Shown: positions 39,007 to 42,412 of the stretch, piece by piece
Position numbering within the stretch: position 1 is the stretch's first letter
Layout: each line of letters starts with the position of its first letter
Assembly: GCA_022925895.1 (NCBI GenBank)
Contig: JAKSYS010000548.1
Span: 1-42,412 of the forward strand
Source: Fragilaria crotonensis
Taxonomy: Eukaryota > Bacillariophyta > Fragilariophyceae > Fragilariales > Fragilariaceae
Reading direction: 5' to 3'
Length of the DNA stretch: 42,412 nt
Notes under the pieces: model-generated
Told to the model about the DNA's origin: nothing
Database searches by the model: none
Seen by the model: the letters and a program-made list of their open reading frames with translations, nothing else
Program-made: the position numbers and the translations under genes

Positions 39007-39391
39007 TGCTGCGTTGTGAAAGAGAAGATGTCGATATGCAAGTTGATTGTTGTGCCAAGCGCATCACCGTTCTACACTGCCATGTTGTTGATTGTGTCTT
39101 GCGCTCGACCGATTTTCCCTGTTCTCATAAGCAGCATGGAGTGCTTTCTTGTTTGGAAGTTTGGGGAAGTTGCAAGTAGGCTACTATACTGGATTTCTAC
39201 TTCCTACACTGTCGCACAGATATGCCAAATGCCAACTTCCAACTGCCAAGACGGAACACGGACCTTTCGTGAATTCGGTGAAAGGGCTGGGTCACGTTTT
39301 CAGTCACGAATACATGCGCGGCCATTCATTTCTTTAGACGCTCCCCCAGAACCTTTTTATCATTTACCCACTGAGAGACGCAACAACAACC
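39007..39391. promoter_or_regulatory. Divergent promoter region between MTHFR and MSS51-like gene
   Basis: The 385 bp separate two start codons. No gene, repeat or GTAC cluster is recognised. Confidence 0.45.
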
Positions 39392-40530
39392 ATGGACTTT
39401 CTCGCATCTCTCAACCTTGATGAGCTCCCCGAGCAACAGACAAGAGCAGCTCACCTATCTCGGAAGCTAGCCAACGACCCCGACTTACGTCTCGGTTTCA
39501 ACTGTTGCTGCAGCTGTGGCAAACAGGAGGTTGCGCTATCGTTGTGTCCCAATTGCAAGCGCGTCTCGTACTGTTCCGATGCCTGTCGCGAGGAAGACAT
39601 CAGACCAGCTGTTGACGAGGACGAGGGAGCCCTTGGCCATTCCTCGATCATTTGCTCTGTCCTCAAAATCTGCAACGACGATGAAGACGCCGAAGACTTG
39701 GTAGGCGGTACGGACGCTGCCAGGAATCGAGTGCGAAGCGAGCTAGAGTCCTACCCGGCTACCATGGCAAACATTTTACGAGAAGGTCCCTGCTACCAAG
39801 ACTACTTGAGTTCCGTTGGGAAAGATTTAGTGATCCACGTGATTGGAGCCTCAGAGGAAGCAGAATTGTGGAATGGGGAATCCGCCGTTCTAGAGGCGTA
39901 CGCCGAGGCCTTGTTGCAACTCGCCGAAGATTTTGGCTTGTCAACCATCCATTTGCACATGATTGGGCCTGATTGTCCTGAACGACCAATGGATGACGAA
40001 CGATCGCTACCCTATGAACGAAACGGCAGCAAGACATTTACGCTTCACTTCCAAACACACCGGTGTCTCTACTCAAGGACCTGCTCCGAGACATTTCCAA
40101 GCCTCAAGTTGTTGTCCTCTTCAATCCTGGATTTACCTGTCCTGACTATGATTGGGAGGAAACAATGGATTTGCTTGACCATGGAATCGCCTTTCTTTCG
40201 ACAACTAACACAGAGATGGAGGGAGTGTCGGATTGTAATCACCTCATGGACAAGAAACTATTTCCTCACTTGCCACCGCTGGCGGCCGAGATTATGGGTG
40301 TGGAGGACTATGGGGACCTAACCTTTTTCTCCGAAAATCCATACGCAGGAACTCGAATTCGTCAGAGTGGCACCATGGCCAACGATGTTTATGTCAAGAA
40401 CCGGTGGATGATTGGCGGAATATTAGCTAAACCGATGAAGAAGAGAAGTCGTGATGATGACAACGAGGGAGACATATACAACAAGGGTCCACCGGGAAAT
40501 TCCAAGAAGTCCAATCCAGCATTGATTTGA
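39392..40530 (+). CDS. MYND zinc-finger protein, MSS51/ZMYND17-like (one frame break)
   Basis: From the ATG at 39392. A MYND finger occupies residues 39-88 (C39/C42, C52/C55, C61/C65, H83, C88). The C-terminal part resembles the MSS51 C-terminal domain: VIHVIGASEEAELW, HLHMIGPDCPE, then VVVLFNPGFTCPDYDWEET. The frame breaks near 40062, with one base apparently missing between the codons for LHFQTH and VSLLKDLLRD. It continues to a stop at 40530, giving about 379 residues. In yeast MSS51 acts in translation and assembly of mitochondrial Cox1; most other family members are uncharacterised, so the function is open. The stop lies 8 bp from the convergent protease stop. Confidence 0.75.
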
Positions 40531-40538
40531 GGAAAATT

Positions 40539-42412
40539 CTACGCAATCGATGCTATTAGAATGGCCAAAATGGTTACCACCAGTGCACTGCCTGTGTTCA
40601 CGACACAAGATGATGGGGACGAGTTCGGAGTCGTACTTCCAAGGACATCGAATGTGTACCTCTCGCCATAAAAATCACTCGCAATTATCGTTGAGTCGCC
40701 GGTGTGCAATGCAAGTGATGCATTGCAGCACAGACCATCACGACCAGTGTCATACACTGTTAAAGTGAGTCGACGATCCACTGTCACGGCTGGCAGCATG
40801 ATTCTTTCCATAACTTGCCTGTAAGCCAGACCCTCCCAATAGGGCTGCCGAGGACCAAACGCTACTAGGCCTGTGTCGTCACTGTCGCACCTACTGACTT
40901 CCAGGGTATCTTCTTTGTCTGCGAACAAGTACCAACCAACTTCACTGGGGTGTTCGTCGAAATTGAGTTCCAACGTTACGTAGTTTGAAGATGGCACTTC
41001 TGCAACCAAGGATTCTTCAGGTAAAATTGCTTGAAAGGTAACGGTTGCAGTTCCTTCAAGTTGATCGGGCGAGAGAAGCGAAAAATGGGAAAGATGTTTT
41101 CATGGATGCATCTTGGGAGGTAATCGCAACTTACCTACACCGCTAGCGACCACTGTGGCTTTCTGCGTAACTGTGCCTCCCACAGAGATCACGAAATGAT
41201 GTTTGTTGTCAGGGTCAGTAAGGGAGAACGAATACAGTCCTCCTCGAACACCTATAACAACCTCTTCCTCAACAGTATGATGTTCGACGTACGTACCGTC
41301 GTCAAGGCTGGCCGTTTTTGGTTGATCGACAACGTCGACTCGACTCAGTGCCCAAGCTAATTGAGTTGGATTTGTTTTTGTTACAATGAAAATGATGATC
41401 CGGATCTCTCCATTCATAGTTTCGGGATACAAGAAATCGAGTGACGTGTTGAATACATCCCGTTTGAATTTCTCAAATTCACCGAAACCACTTAAAAGAA
41501 TGTCGTGGGTGTCTGTGACGTAGACTTCGTAGGATCCTGTTCCATTAAGACAGCAGAAGCCGTTGTCGGCAGAATCCAACAACACGATCGCATACGACCT
41601 GTTGACATTCAGTGCTAAAATCGTTTCAAGGCTGTCCGTCCCGCGTCCAGAAACACCAGGATTGACTCGGTAAATTTCCTCCCCCTGGTCGTCTTCTAAT
41701 ACAAAACCTGTTTCATAATAGTAGTCGTCAAAATATAGAACAATGGTAACTCGAATTTGTCCGGGGCCAGTAATGTCACTGCCCACCACCGACTGCCGCT
41801 CGGGCACAGAAAAATTCACATCCGAACAATTCACGTCAATAGGTTCTTCCGAGGAATGGAGGCAACGGACGGAATCGATCCAGTCGATTTGATCACTAAT
41901 TCGCGAATAGACGGCAGGAGCCATGGGCAAATCGCAATCTGCGGCCCCCCACGACACGAGACCAACTTGCACATCCGCATCGGATCCATCCTCCGCCAGC
42001 AGCAGCAAAGGTGATCCGCTGTCACCACGGCAATTAATACCAGTCTTGGCCCTTGCGCACATCATGTCATCCGTAATGTCGTATCCGTACCTCCGCCAAT
42101 ACGAGTCGCAGCTGGATTGGGAGACGGACAGAAGTTCCGCTTCTTTCAAGAGTTCCGAAGGCTTGTAATCACCTTCTGTGTCATTACGGCCCCATCCAAT
42201 CACAGTCAGTGTAATATTGTCAATTGGAATCTGGGGAGCTCGATTAAGTTTGATCGGCGTTATTGATGACGTTCCGTTGATTCGTATTATCATGTAATCG
42301 TATGGATAGTCGATGTAGTTACTGAGGATGCACGAACTCTTCGAGTATAGCAAACCTTTCTTGATCCTGAGGCTGCTGTCGCTCAATGTTGTATCGATTA
42401 ATGTAAATTTCA
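40539..42412 (-). CDS. Chymotrypsin-fold serine protease with C-terminal beta domains (5' end outside the window)
   Basis: Partial: the frame is still open at the right edge, so the signal peptide and catalytic His are not seen. The exon from 42412 to 41135 joins 40999-40539 across a 135-nt GT-AG intron. The catalytic Asp is probably in PYDYMIIRI and the Ser in CRGDSGSPLLL (codon 42020-42018), followed by GLVSWG. Trypsin position 189 appears to be Ile (INCRGDS), so Arg/Lys specificity is unlikely. After the protease come beta-rich domains with the recurring pattern D..DNGFCC and D.GRDGLCC, found in extracellular proteins of stramenopiles. The C-terminus (GSALVVTILAILIASIA) is a hydrophobic tail, either a membrane or GPI anchor. 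Probably a cell-surface protease. Confidence 0.8.

Noticed and set aside
1-42412. tRNA, rRNA or CRISPR arrays
   Set aside because: I looked for T-loop-like words and direct repeats with spacers and found nothing I could support.

Overview
The window reads as nuclear DNA of a diatom, most likely Phaeodactylum tricornutum or a close relative. The grounds are short GT-AG introns (65-301 nt), plastid presequences with a signal peptide followed by an aromatic residue at the cleavage site, mitochondrial genes encoded in the nucleus, a CoDi-type Ty1/copia retrotransposon, and intergenic DNA crowded with GTAC/AGTACT tetramers. The species is an inference; the diatom call is fairly firm.

Left part (1-8.1 kb): a sulfotransferase (-), a myristoylatable LRRC57-like leucine-rich repeat protein (+), a small plastid membrane protein (-), a centrin-like EF-hand protein (+), an MMADHC/cblD cobalamin-trafficking protein (-) and a copper amine oxidase (-). 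Between 8.1 and 11.2 kb lies a gene-free island. It holds a 268-bp inverted-repeat element built of tandem CRE/CCAAT modules, a Tc1/mariner-like non-autonomous element with TA duplications, and a low-GC stretch bracketed by TTAATTAA doublets.

Middle part (11.2-25.3 kb): an unknown plastid-targeted protein (+), a very large two-pore-domain potassium channel (+), succinate dehydrogenase cytochrome b subunit (-) divergent from a small COX6C-like membrane protein (+), a stromal processing peptidase-like M16 protease (-) and an IAH1-like GDSL esterase (-). A 5.75-kb copia element with identical 401-bp LTRs and a GTTCG duplication (25361-31114) sits in what was a divergent promoter of about 430 bp between IAH1 and the complex I assembly factor NDUFAF3.

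Right part (31.5-42.4 kb): NDUFAF3 (+), a long disordered coiled-coil protein (-), a tail-anchored TPR protein (+), methylenetetrahydrofolate reductase (-), an MSS51-like MYND protein (+) and the 3' part of a chymotrypsin-fold serine protease (-). Several products belong to mitochondria (SDHC, COX6C-like, NDUFAF3, perhaps MSS51-like) and two to folate/cobalamin metabolism (MTHFR, MMADHC), but nothing shows that they are co-regulated.

Two points stand out. First, the sequence immediately after the 5' LTR of the copia element, where the primer-binding site should be, is an exact 14-nt complement of a site inside its own LTR, which suggests self-primed reverse transcription. Second, at least eight unrelated conserved genes carry single-base frame breaks with full homology on both sides. 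This looks more like consensus indel error than mass gene death, and it must be settled before any gene here is called a pseudogene.
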